A DNA stretch of 64,000 bases from assembly GCA_040768905.1 (NCBI GenBank), contig JAXGMA010000001.1, positions 496,001 through 560,000 of the forward strand, in the 5' to 3' direction. A program made the position numbers and the translations under genes. The notes beneath the pieces were generated by a model, which was not told the origin of the DNA, searched no databases, and saw only the letters and a program-made list of their open reading frames with translations. The DNA is from SZUA-584 sp040768905 (GTDB lineage Bacteria; Bacillota; Clostridia; Christensenellales; SZUA-584). Positions 61,025 through 64,000 of this stretch are shown piece by piece (positions within the stretch are counted from its first letter, which is position 1; each line of letters begins with the position of its first letter).

Positions 61025-64000
<2,976 letters not shown>

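Overview
The window looks like a chromosomal segment of a Bacillota (Firmicutes) bacterium of the class Clostridia. The evidence is the 16S rRNA, strong AGGAGG-type ribosome sites, a T-box leader on pheST, ScpA/ScpB, a YtfJ-type sporulation protein, SleB-type cell wall hydrolases, HPr kinase, a Na+-pumping decarboxylase cluster and no respiratory genes. The 16S reads as possibly near Christensenellales, but that is an impression and was not computed.

Layout. 1-5.4 kb: a cut-off secreted peptidoglycan-binding protein, a minus-strand ECF sigma / DUF4349 / SIMPL group, BioY behind a BirA-like operator, and two small envelope-type proteins. 5.5-10.9 kb: mutarotase, an isoprenylcysteine methyltransferase-like protein, MarR, an iron alcohol dehydrogenase, a PG-binding/LysM/M14 peptidase and a cold-shock protein. 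11.0-17.1 kb: polA-coaE-transglycosylase-solute-binding protein-rRNA methylase, tightly packed. 17.1-20.8 kb: T-box and pheST. 20.9-26.3 kb: zapA, then M50 protease-scpA-scpB-DUF2953-ytfJ-dacF-rluB with many stop/start overlaps. 26.4-31.4 kb: Na+-translocating decarboxylase operon carrying two different carboxyltransferases. 31.5-35.3 kb: gap, a DUF1002 protein, an IS200-type element and deoC. 35.5-36.5 kb: a ruined GGDEF/HD-GYP gene ending at a perfect 21-bp inverted repeat. 36.6-41.4 kb: argJ, a Crp/Fnr regulator divergent from a ferredoxin-type protein, and two acyltransferase-fold proteins. 41.4-47.8 kb: F1Fo ATP synthase operon. 48.0-52.8 kb: TetR/flavodoxin, two paralogous cell wall hydrolases and an ACT protein. 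52.8-56.6 kb (minus): HAD phosphatase-hprK-glucokinase-solute-binding protein. 56.9-58.3 kb: a second D,D-carboxypeptidase. 58.6-64.0 kb: rRNA operon 16S-tRNA-Ala-tRNA-Ile-23S, with 23S cut by the window edge.

Most notable points: (1) the ATP synthase operon has no normal delta gene; only the delta C-terminal domain is present, fused to the N-terminus of alpha. (2) The decarboxylase operon carries both an MmdA-type and an OadA-type carboxyltransferase, with one biotin carrier and one membrane pump; the c-subunit of the neighbouring ATP synthase has most but not all of the Na+ ligand set. (3) The two paralogous wall hydrolases share a WalR-like direct-repeat box at the same distance from their -35 elements. 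(4) The 23S rRNA has an extra ~110 nt in helix 45, and the 16S-23S spacer holds a broken copy of the tRNA-Ala 5' end.
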